Program-made: the position numbers and the translations under genes
In this document: positions 1 to 4,531 of the stretch, piece by piece
Layout: each line of letters starts with the position of its first letter
Numbering within the stretch: the first letter of the stretch is position 1
NCBI GenBank assembly: GCA_012032215.1
Contig: JAAURO010000089.1
Location: forward strand, 1 to 6,936
Source: Limnobacter sp.
Lineage (GTDB): Bacteria > Pseudomonadota > Gammaproteobacteria > Burkholderiales > Burkholderiaceae_B
Direction: 5' to 3'
Length of the DNA: 6,936 nt
The notes under the pieces: generated by a model
What the model was told of the DNA's origin: nothing
Database searches by the model: none
What the model saw: the letters and a program-made list of their open reading frames with translations, nothing else

Positions 1-102
1 AGTTGCAGAAAAGCTTTGCCAAATGGGATTGGTAAAAGAACCTATGTATTCTGAACCATCTGCAAGCATGTCAAATTCTTCATCGCTAAGCCCCCACACG
101 TT
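1..102 (-). pseudogene. Out-of-frame continuation of the left-edge gene (partial)
   Basis: This 34-codon stretch is open and protein-like in the -1 frame relative to the gene starting at 350: 'NVWGLSDEEF', then 'DMLADGSEYIGSFTNPIWQS', up to the first base of the window. A TGA in this frame at 114-112 lies only a few bases before the A5 run, so translation cannot come from further upstream in the same frame. There is no SD or start codon of its own near 102. It is read as the continuation of the broken gene and labelled a pseudogene only because the frame is interrupted; it may be a sequence error. Confidence 0.5.
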
Positions 103-350
103 TTTGCTTCTTCACGGGTGATGTTGTCCTGGCCTGTAACAATACCCATAAATTCACGCACTTCAGAAGGCTGCATGTTGTTTAACAGTTTATTGGCATA
201 CTCTTCACTCAGACCCATTTCCTGCATGAGGTAGGTCATGGCTTGTTGTCTTTCCCCAGGAGTTAAGGGCTCGTTAGAATACGAGGTTGTAACAGGCCCG
301 GTTGCAGAAGCAAGAGGCCCTTCTGCAGGCACGGTCACATTAGCAGCCAT
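42..350 (-). CDS. N-terminal part of a T3SS substrate-like protein, frame broken near codon 83 and continuing to the window edge
   Basis: The ATG at 350 has an excellent SD (AAAGGAG, 6 nt). The protein starts 'MAANVTVPAEGPLASATGPV', closely like the N-terminus of the gene at 2703. It then has 'EPLTPGERQQAMTYLMQEMG' (27-46) and helical charged sequence ('NMQPSEVREFMGIVTGQDN', 58-76). After 'REEAK' (codon 83) the frame gives Cys/Met/Thr-rich residues and stops at 42. The -1 frame from an A5 run (101-105) gives 'NVWGLSDEEFDMLADGSEY' and stays open to base 1 (34 codons). The real gene therefore most likely extends beyond the left edge, with a one-base break here. No family is recognised. Position after sctE and the shared N-terminus suggest another translocon or exported protein. 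Confidence 0.6.
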   Translation of the reverse strand: MAANVTVPAEGPLASATGPVTTSYSNEPLTPGERQQAMTYLMQEMGLSEEYANKLLNNMQPSEVREFMGIVTGQDNITREEAKTCGGLAMKNLTCLQMVQNT

Positions 351-490
351 AAAAAATCTCCTTTAAAACCAGACACCCGTATTTACTGGCTGTAAAAACG
401 GTGAAAAATAAATTTACAAACTTCAACAATATTCCGCAATTAACAAACCGCACAACAACCAAGACGCCCTTGTTGGCGATTACCACCCAC
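351..490 (-). promoter_or_regulatory. 140-bp non-coding gap between sctE and the left-edge gene, with a weak candidate promoter
   Basis: This is the longest non-coding stretch in the window. On the minus strand TTGCGG (439-434) and TAAATT (416-411) are 17 nt apart, a sigma70-like layout with 3/6 and 4/6 matches, ahead of the SD of the 350 gene (AAAGGAG, 6 nt before ATG). The surrounding sequence is AT rich. This suggests the left-edge gene may have its own promoter, but the matches are weak. Confidence 0.28.
456..475. other. Imperfect hairpin 16 nt after the sctE stop
   Basis: CAACCAAG at 456-463 pairs with CTTGTTG at 469-475 around the loop ACGCC, giving 7 bp with one bulged base. The minus-strand sequence after the stem is not a T-run, so it is not a standard intrinsic terminator. 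It might attenuate, protect an mRNA end or be fortuitous. Confidence 0.3.
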
Positions 491-1492
491 TCAGGAATCG
501 GAAGAAAACAAGTGGCGCAGCATACGGAACAGACCTCTAAGTTCATCGCGAATATTTTCTGTGTCACTGGTAAGCAGCGAAATTACCTGGGTCAACAACT
601 GGGCATCGGCATCGTTGAGTTCCATGGCATGCACAAACTTGGCAGCCTCATAGTGCAAGTGTGCAGCGGAAAACTCAAGCCCCCCGCGTGCGGCAGTCAA
701 TACCCCTTCAAGATAAATAAAAAAATCTCTGAGCGCTTGCAACTGCTTGGGGTTCAGCCCCTCTTTGCACAGGGTGGTCAAAGCATCTTTTAGCTTTTCC
801 AAAAACTGCTTGACCGCACCTTCAGAACCAACACCCCCTGCCTGTCTTCCGGCGTTTGCCCCTTTTGCCGCAGCTCCACCTGCGGTACTGGCTGCCTCTG
901 TAGCCGTTCCAGCCAAGGCCGAGCCAGCGGCGCCAATTCCAGCAGCCAAAAACTGGGTTGCCAACACAATCAGCAAAATCATTACGATGGTGGCAACAAT
1001 GATACCCCCCACATTGCCGAATACATCCTTGAAGCACTCGACCATTTCATTCACAAGCGCACCCATGGCACTTTCTTCACCGCGAAAGTCGGCTTGAATC
1101 GAGTCGATCATCAGCCCCACAGCAACAATCGCTGCTGCAATTGTGGCAGGCGTGGGGCACACCACCGCCGCCGCAACCATACAAGCGCAGGCCAACATGG
1201 TAAAAACCTTTATAAACTTGTTCAGTTTTCCGGCTTTTTTACTTTTTTCCAGCTGTTTAATAAAATCATCGATTTTTTCTTTAAGCGCTTTAACTTTCGC
1301 CTTTTCTGCGCCTTTCAGCCCCTCAAGAACACCCTCCAGGGAATCACGCACCGTTTTCAGAGCAGTTTCCATGGTTTCGGCATAAAGACTCAACACATCC
1401 ACGGACATGCCGCCACGTGCAGGAACCCCAACATCCGAAGCCGGGAAATCGGGACGAACCGACTCAGAAGTAGTTGAAACGTTAGCAGGCAT
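491..1492 (-). CDS. sctE: T3SS hydrophobic translocator SctE (YopB/IpaB/EspD type)
   Basis: This 333-aa protein is expected to insert into the target-cell membrane and form the translocon pore with a second translocator. The ATG at 1492 has GGGGAG 4-5 nt upstream. Domains in order: polar export segment 1-~30; heptad-like coiled coil ~36-90, Lys/Glu/Leu rich ('GVLEGLKGAEKAKVKALKEK'); hydrophobic region 1 ~93-130 ('FTMLACACMVAAAVVC', then 'ATIAAAIVAVGLMID'); polar linker with 'DFRGEESAMG'; hydrophobic region 2 ~162-195 ('GGIIVATIVMILLIVLATQF', then Gly/Ala helix); a small-residue stretch 196-222; and C-terminal amphipathic helices to 333 ('IRDELRGLFRMLRHLFSS'). Coiled coil, two hydrophobic regions ~35 residues apart and an amphipathic tail is the classic SctE plan. 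The length matches EspD/YopB (~380-400), not IpaB (~580). No SctB or class II chaperone (SycD/IpgC type) is visible beside it. Confidence 0.75.
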   Translation of the reverse strand: MPANVSTTSESVRPDFPASDVGVPARGGMSVDVLSLYAETMETALKTVRDSLEGVLEGLKGAEKAKVKALKEKIDDFIKQLEKSKKAGKLNKFIKVFTMLACACMVAAAVVCPTPATIAAAIVAVGLMIDSIQADFRGEESAMGALVNEMVECFKDVFGNVGGIIVATIVMILLIVLATQFLAAGIGAAGSALAGTATEAASTAGGAAAKGANAGRQAGGVGSEGAVKQFLEKLKDALTTLCKEGLNPKQLQALRDFFIYLEGVLTAARGGLEFSAAHLHYEAAKFVHAMELNDADAQLLTQVISLLTSDTENIRDELRGLFRMLRHLFSSDS

Positions 1493-1511
1493 AGTTCTCC
1501 CCAGGAGATTA

Positions 1512-1970
1512 TCAGGCAGAGGGTGGTGTAAAGTCTACTTTCTTAAATTGATCAATAAAATCACTTGTTTTCGCAGCAATCGCGTTTTGACGTGTTTTAT
1601 AGTGATCTGCCAGTTCTTTGTCTCCTGCCTTATAGGCATCTCTTTCCATTTTCTTGGCAAAGGCCTGATCAAACACCTGAAACTCAATCCAGATTTGTTG
1701 AGCTGCGGAGGCCCTTTGGGTGGGTGTTGTTGCGTTATCCCACTTGGTAATTGCCCGGTTAACCATAGCGAGGCGCGCGTTTATCCAGGCCAGAGTGTCT
1801 TTGGCACCCTGAGGTGCGGTGCCATTTTGCATCTGAGTTATAAGGTCATCGCGCATTTTTTTGAGATCGTTGCCATGCCCCACCAACCCCTTGCGGTCGA
1901 GCGATTCAGGCCGCTCAAATTCATCCAGGGTATTAAAGGTATCGCCCAGCAACTCATCCCGCTGCACCAC
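1512..1970 (-). CDS. Last piece of the split hydrophilic substrate-like protein (or a separate 152-aa protein from GTG)
   Basis: The frame can start by itself at GTG 1970 (or the adjacent GTG 1967). AGGTGA lies 4-7 nt upstream and overlaps the stop of the preceding frame, so coupled re-initiation is credible. The sequence just upstream in the same frame ('TALGEEVV') also looks coding and links to the previous piece through an A5 run. The product is charged and helical: 'GNDLKKMRDDLITQMQNG' (~33-50), 'KDTLAWINARLAMVNRAITKW' split across ~58-78, and a Lys-rich C-terminus ending 'FKKVDFTPPSA'. It has no membrane segment and no cysteine. It is followed by sctE after 19 nt. Placement before the hydrophobic translocator suggests a hydrophilic translocon partner (tip SctA or second translocator SctB) or a co-secreted protein. 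This is inference from position. Confidence 0.55.
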   Translation of the reverse strand: MVQRDELLGDTFNTLDEFERPESLDRKGLVGHGNDLKKMRDDLITQMQNGTAPQGAKDTLAWINARLAMVNRAITKWDNATTPTQRASAAQQIWIEFQVFDQAFAKKMERDAYKAGDKELADHYKTRQNAIAAKTSDFIDQFKKVDFTPPSA

Positions 1971-1980
1971 TTCTTCACCT
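1971..1980 (-). promoter_or_regulatory. SD-like sequence overlapping a stop, ahead of GTG 1970
   Basis: The minus strand reads AGGTGAAGAA between the TAG of the 132-codon frame (1981-1979) and GTG 1970. The A and G of the stop are part of the SD-like AGGTGA. It supports re-initiation as an alternative to the frameshift reading of this locus. In the frameshift reading the same bases code for Leu-Gly-Glu-Glu. Confidence 0.4.
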
Positions 1981-2377
1981 AATGCTGTTTTTGGGCGCTT
2001 TGCACCAACGGCGAGCTGTCGCTTAAGCCAGAAGCGGTGTAGTAATCCAGTTTTGCAAGCGCCGTTTCGCCGCGCAACACCGAAGCGGCTGTGTTCGGAT
2101 CGACTCCAGAGGCAATGGATTTGTCGTATTTATCCAGCGCAGCCTGACAATCGGTGCGCAGCGCAGCCAAACCCAAACCTTCAACATCCACACCAGCCTG
2201 CTCAAGCCCATCAATGGCGGCAATTTGTTGTTGGGTATACTGAATGCTGGCTTCTGGCGTGCTGCCCTTGGGAGGCACATCTGAACTCAATACTGTATTT
2301 GCATGTTCTAAAGCCTGCACTTGTGCAGTCAGTGTGGATAGCACATCTGTTGGCACCTCCACCTCTTTGTTTTGCAA
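1979..2377 (-). CDS. Middle piece of the split hydrophilic substrate-like protein
   Basis: This reading frame is open for ~132 codons but has no good start of its own. The first possible start is a TTG at 2377 without an SD. The best-placed alternative is GTG 2344, after GGAGGTG, which would overlap the upstream frame by 16 nt. The translation is hydrophilic and helical, rich in Ala, Gln, Asp and Leu ('LSTLTAQVQALEHANTVL', 'QQQIAAIDGLEQAG', 'TDCQAALDKYDKSIASG'), and has no membrane segment. It joins the upstream frame by a -1 step at T5 (2376-2380). It joins the downstream frame by a -1 step at A5 (coding strand, 1988-1992), just before its stop, where 'SAQK' would continue as 'TALGEEVV'. The composition matches the flanking pieces, which supports one protein. 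No family recognised. Confidence 0.5.
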   Translation of the reverse strand: MQNKEVEVPTDVLSTLTAQVQALEHANTVLSSDVPPKGSTPEASIQYTQQQIAAIDGLEQAGVDVEGLGLAALRTDCQAALDKYDKSIASGVDPNTAASVLRGETALAKLDYYTASGLSDSSPLVQSAQKQH

Positions 2378-2703
2378 AAATTGCCAAAGCCCAACATGGC
2401 GCGCTTTTCAGCCAACTCGTTGCCCAACGATGTATTTTCCGGACTGGGCGCAGCATCTTCCTGCAAACCGCGCAAGGTGGCTAGCGTAGCCTCAATTTGG
2501 GCCTTAGGGGCACCTGGCTTGTTTTTTTGGTTTTCCAGAAACTCAATCAAACTGTTTAACTGTTCAGGCGTTAAATTCTCAGTGTCGCTTATGTTGTTGT
2601 TGGCAGCCCATTGATCAACCAGTGATGGAACTGTAGCAGCCCCCCCCGCCGAATTGGGCAATCCAACTACTGGTTCTGCCGGTGCAGTAACTTGTGTACT
2701 CAT
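2329..2703 (-). CDS. First piece of a split hydrophilic T3SS substrate-like protein (N-terminal ~109 codons real, tail out of frame)
   Basis: The ATG at 2703 has AGGGAG 7 nt upstream. Residues 1-~30 are rich in Pro, Ala, Gly and Val ('MSTQVTAPAEPVVGLPNSAG'), like an export signal. A helical segment follows, beginning 'ENLTPEQLNSLIEFLENQ' (42-59). The last 15 residues ('CKTKRWRCQQMCYPH') change abruptly to Cys, Trp and Arg, unlike the rest. The -1 frame carries sensible sequence instead ('LQNKEVEVPTDVLSTLT'). The switch point is a T5 run at 2376-2380, just after residue F109. I therefore read this as the 5' part of one longer gene running to 1512, interrupted here, rather than a complete 124-aa protein. 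A G8 tract (plus 2640-2647) covers codons 19-22 and is currently in frame. Independent translation of the pieces by coupling remains possible. Confidence 0.6.
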   Translation of the reverse strand: MSTQVTAPAEPVVGLPNSAGGAATVPSLVDQWAANNNISDTENLTPEQLNSLIEFLENQKNKPGAPKAQIEATLATLRGLQEDAAPSPENTSLGNELAEKRAMLGFGNFCKTKRWRCQQMCYPH

Positions 2704-2720
2704 AACCTCTCCCTAGGCAC

Positions 2721-3290
2721 TTAGCCACCACTATTTTTAGAGCGATCCGCACCTGTGCGAATAGCCTCATCGTATTCGCTCTTCATCCGGCCCATTTCTT
2801 CCGTGATCCATGCCGACGTTTTTTCGGTAGGGACCACCGTAGTTTTTACTTCCTCCAGCCATCCGTACAATGCCGTGGCTTCTTTTTGACTTAAATCCTG
2901 GCCCGCCATGAGTTTGTTGTACGCTTTTCGGGCATCGGCATCCATTTTGTCTCCGCCGAGCTGTTTAGCGCGGCGCAGATAATCCTTCTCACCGTCACTG
3001 AGTGAGATTTTCCCGTCTTTGTGGCCTTGGGTTTTGCTTCTTAACGAAGTGCCGGCTGATTCAAGGGGTCCGTATTCTTCCGCATCGTCAGAAAGCCTTT
3101 GAATATCGCGTGCTCTCCATGCCACATCCACATCGGTTAGCAAAACCTGTGCTTCCCGAATATGGCCGTGCTCAACCGCATCCAGAATTTCATCCCACTG
3201 ATCTTCCGGCTCAGGGCTTTTAGACTCTGTGTCTTCAGAACCAGTGGATTGAGTACCCCCTGTGCTGCCTGTTGAACTGGTTACTGCCAT
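2721..3290 (-). CDS. 189-aa hypothetical hydrophilic protein, probable T3SS substrate or accessory protein
   Basis: The ATG at 3290 follows GGGGT at 6 nt. The frame stays open upstream to 3482, but that part (Arg, Trp and Leu rich) overlaps the 87-aa gene and looks non-coding. The first ~30 residues are almost purely Ser, Thr, Gly and Glu ('MAVTSSTGSTGGTQSTGSED'), typical of an unfolded N-terminal export signal. Residues 31-65 form an acidic amphipathic helix pair ('DQWDEILDAVEHGHIREAQVLL'). After it come 'HKDGKISLSDGEKDYL' (90-105) and several short charged helices to 189. 'KDGKISLSD' recalls the D-G-x-I core of an EF-hand loop, but the first liganding positions are Gln and His, so calcium binding is not supported. 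No membrane segment and no cysteine. The stop is 17 nt before the next start. It could be a tip or accessory translocon protein or an effector; I do not recognise a family. Confidence 0.6.
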   Translation of the reverse strand: MAVTSSTGSTGGTQSTGSEDTESKSPEPEDQWDEILDAVEHGHIREAQVLLTDVDVAWRARDIQRLSDDAEEYGPLESAGTSLRSKTQGHKDGKISLSDGEKDYLRRAKQLGGDKMDADARKAYNKLMAGQDLSQKEATALYGWLEEVKTTVVPTEKTSAWITEEMGRMKSEYDEAIRTGADRSKNSGG

Positions 3291-3348
3291 AATGCGACCC
3301 CAAAAAACAAACCAACTTTTGAGAAGAATACAAACCCAAGACAAAGGA

Positions 3349-3612
3349 TTACTGAAATGCCTGGCGCAATACATCAGATACAAAGTCACCGTCTTTTTTC
3401 GCTTTTTCCATAAGCGTTTTAGCGATAGAAGCCTGAATATTGAACTCCACAGCCGCCGCCGCAACCTGACCCACCGTGGCATCCGGATCGTTTACAATAG
3501 CCATGAAATTTGTCTGCGCGGCAGTTAGTTTATCGTCCGCCAACTGATGTTCTTCGTTTGACGCATCTTTTGCGCTCCAAGTACCTGGAGACTGTACACC
3601 TACCTCTGCCAT
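3349..3612 (-). CDS. 87-aa small T3SS protein, second needle-subunit-like candidate
   Basis: The ATG at 3612 has an excellent SD (AGGAG, 5 nt spacing). The N-terminal ~20 residues are polar ('GVQSPGTWSAKDASNEEH'). Helix 1 follows (~21-40), then a 'VNDPD' turn (40-44), then a long helix (~45-87) ending 'DFVSDVLRQAFQ'. The order polar N-terminus, helix, N-D-P turn, helix of ~40 residues is that of T3SS needle proteins; EscF also has a 'VNDP' turn and MxiH/PrgI have 'P-S-D-P'. The length (87 aa) is exactly that of the YscF group. Compared with the 71-aa neighbour it has a more typical length and turn but a less typical last residue pattern. It may be the true SctF with the 71-aa protein a rod or cap variant, or the reverse. 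Family membership is inferred from architecture only. Confidence 0.5.
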   Translation of the reverse strand: MAEVGVQSPGTWSAKDASNEEHQLADDKLTAAQTNFMAIVNDPDATVGQVAAAAVEFNIQASIAKTLMEKAKKDGDFVSDVLRQAFQ

Positions 3613-3672
3613 TTTAAACTCCTTGAAATAAAAACCTTTGATTTACAAAAAAAATCCAAACAAACAACTCAA

Positions 3673-3855
3673 TCACTGACCAAAGAAAAATGTATCATCA
3701 TCACCATCCTCTGGGGCCAGAGACGGCCTATTAATCAATGAATTCACATCCAATCCCATCATCTCAAGTACCGCTTGTTTCACCGCTTCCACAGCAGCAT
3801 CCATTTCTGGCACCTGAGGGGCCCCGCCTCCACCTACTCCATCGACACCTGGCAT
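3673..3855 (-). CDS. 60-aa hypothetical small protein in the T3SS cluster
   Basis: The ATG at 3855 is chosen because GAAGGAG lies 6-7 nt upstream; that SD overlaps an in-frame TTG at 3870 that would otherwise be the start. I do not recognise the protein. It begins with a glycine-rich stretch ('MPGVDGVGGGGAPQVPEMD'). One amphipathic helix follows (~18-42, 'AAVEAVKQAVLEMMGLDVNSL'). It ends with an acidic tail, 'EDGDDDTFFFGQ', in which four acidic residues are followed by three phenylalanines. There is no cysteine, no membrane segment and no signal peptide. It sits between two needle-like genes with a 42-nt gap on the right and 60 nt on the left. A small co-chaperone or capping factor for a needle subunit, or an early secreted protein, would fit the place, but nothing in the sequence shows this. 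The good SD and the compact fit in the operon argue that it is real. Confidence 0.6.
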   Translation of the reverse strand: MPGVDGVGGGGAPQVPEMDAAVEAVKQAVLEMMGLDVNSLINRPSLAPEDGDDDTFFFGQ

Positions 3856-3897
3856 TTTTTTCTCCTTCAAAAATGTTTAACCCAATAAAAACCAATT

Positions 3898-4113
3898 TTA
3901 TTTATTTACAATGCTTTTAAGCGGTTCAGCCAATTCTTTCACCAGGTTGGCTGCCAATGTCCACATAGTGCCCATCATTTTTACTTCGTAGGCCATTAAC
4001 GAACCCATGGCTGGACTGCTGTCAAAATCCGGGTGCTGAATAAGCGCCCGCGCTTTTGCCGCATGCCTGTCGGCAAACCTGAATGCCTGTTCACTGACTT
4101 CCAATGCTTCCAT
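3898..4113 (-). CDS. 71-aa small T3SS protein, needle-subunit (SctF)-like candidate
   Basis: The ATG at 4113 has GAGG 5 nt upstream, and 61 nt separate it from the sctI-like stop. The product is two predicted helices around a proline-containing turn. Helix 1 is ~3-26 (rich in Glu, Ala, Arg, Lys); the turn is 'HPDFDSSPAMG' (27-37); helix 2 is ~38-70, ending 'LKSIVNK'. This is the architecture of T3SS needle monomers (YscF, PrgI, SsaG; 70-87 aa): helix, P-x-x-P or N-P turn, long helix, and a 'k-d-i/l-x-x-I-v/l-x-K' tail. Helix 2 contains unusual methionines and a tryptophan ('VKMMGTMWTLAANLV'). Direct adjacency to a rod-like gene also fits SctF. A second needle-like gene lies at 3612-3349, so which one is the needle subunit is open. 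It could instead be a needle co-chaperone (SctE/SctG of YscE/YscG type). Confidence 0.5.
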   Translation of the reverse strand: MEALEVSEQAFRFADRHAAKARALIQHPDFDSSPAMGSLMAYEVKMMGTMWTLAANLVKELAEPLKSIVNK

Positions 4114-4174
4114 AACAACCTCTTTATGTTCACCAGACGAATGACTGCGTTCTATACGAAAAACCGATCCATCG

Positions 4175-4531
4175 CTATTGCTGCTTGAGCAATTGCTCAA
4201 AATTCTCGCCCGACTTGGAAGCAATCTTGCTGCTTAACTGCACCGACACAGAACGCAAAGAACTGACGTGCAGCGCCTCAATCAGGGAAGCCGCGCTGTC
4301 TCGGGCGTTGAACTTGTTCAGACTGACTTTTAAGTTCAAATCCAAATCAGACACCTTTCTTTCCGCACCTTCCACAAAACCCTTTACCGTGGACTCACCC
4401 GAAGTCTGGTCACCCATGAAGGCCTTGAAACTGGCAACATCCTGGTTGCTGGGAAGCCCCGCAAAACCAGCCCCGCCTTTGCCCTTTTGCGCACCTTCGG
4501 CCATGCCTTCAACGAGATTAATGGCTTGCAA
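4175..4531 (-). CDS. SctI-like T3SS inner-rod protein, TTG start
   Basis: This is a 118-aa protein. The start is taken at TTG 4531, because a strong SD (GGAGGT at 4537-4542) lies 5 nt upstream, inside the preceding gene; the next in-frame ATG (4504) has only GAAGG one base away. The two genes overlap by 14 nt. The N-terminal ~30 residues are Gly/Ala rich. 'NQDVASFKAFMG' (29-40) fits the early 'D-x-x-x-F' region of rod proteins. The C-terminus 'SVSVQLSSKIASKSGENFEQLLKQQ' shows the typical end of YscI/PrgJ-type proteins: an amphipathic helix, a K-x-A-x-K/G turn, then a short helix ending in 'LLKxQ'. Such proteins are export substrates that join the export gate to the needle base. Size (100-140 aa) is normal. 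Needle subunits have related tails but are usually ~80 aa. Confidence 0.62.
   Translation of the reverse strand: MQAINLVEGMAEGAQKGKGGAGFAGLPSNQDVASFKAFMGDQTSGESTVKGFVEGAERKVSDLDLNLKVSLNKFNARDSAASLIEALHVSSLRSVSVQLSSKIASKSGENFEQLLKQQ

Larger units (their letters stand above)
1512..2703 (-). other. Proposed single 397-codon gene interrupted by two -1 frame breaks
   Basis: If one extra base is allowed in the run at 2376-2380 and one in the run at 1988-1992, the three frames join into one frame: 109 + 130 + 6 + 152 = 397 residues plus stop. The joined protein would have a Pro/Ala-rich N-terminus, then an all-helical hydrophilic body without membrane segments. Its length is in the range of SctA/SctB-class translocon proteins (IpaD/SipD ~330-340, IpaC/SipC ~360-410). 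It would sit directly upstream of sctE in the same operon. In the -1 frame a TGA occurs at 2410-2408, so the first switch must lie between 2407 and 2329. The T5 run lies in that interval, just before protein-like composition switches frame. Confidence 0.5.

Noticed and set aside
1407..1982. Long plus-strand open frame opposite sctE and the 152-codon piece
   Set aside because: It lies antisense to well-supported coding sequence, has Cys/Arg/Phe-rich composition, no convincing SD, and crosses two gene boundaries. It is a shadow of the minus-strand genes.
1861..2484. Plus-strand 207-codon open frame
   Set aside because: Its Pro/Arg/Ser/Cys-rich translation is typical of antisense frames. It has no SD, and the minus-strand frames here have protein-like composition.
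2976..3024. EF-hand-like loop in the 189-aa protein (KDGKISLSD)
   Set aside because: Loop positions 1 and 3 are Gln and His instead of Asp/Asn, and position 12 is Asp. Calcium binding is not supported.
3291..3348. T6 run after a CAAA/TTTG stem as a terminator before the 189-aa gene
   Set aside because: The stem is only four weak base pairs.
3613..3672. AT-rich gap with a T8 run between the 60-aa and 87-aa genes as an intrinsic terminator
   Set aside because: There is no stable GC-rich stem before the T-run, and the next gene has a strong SD in the same direction.
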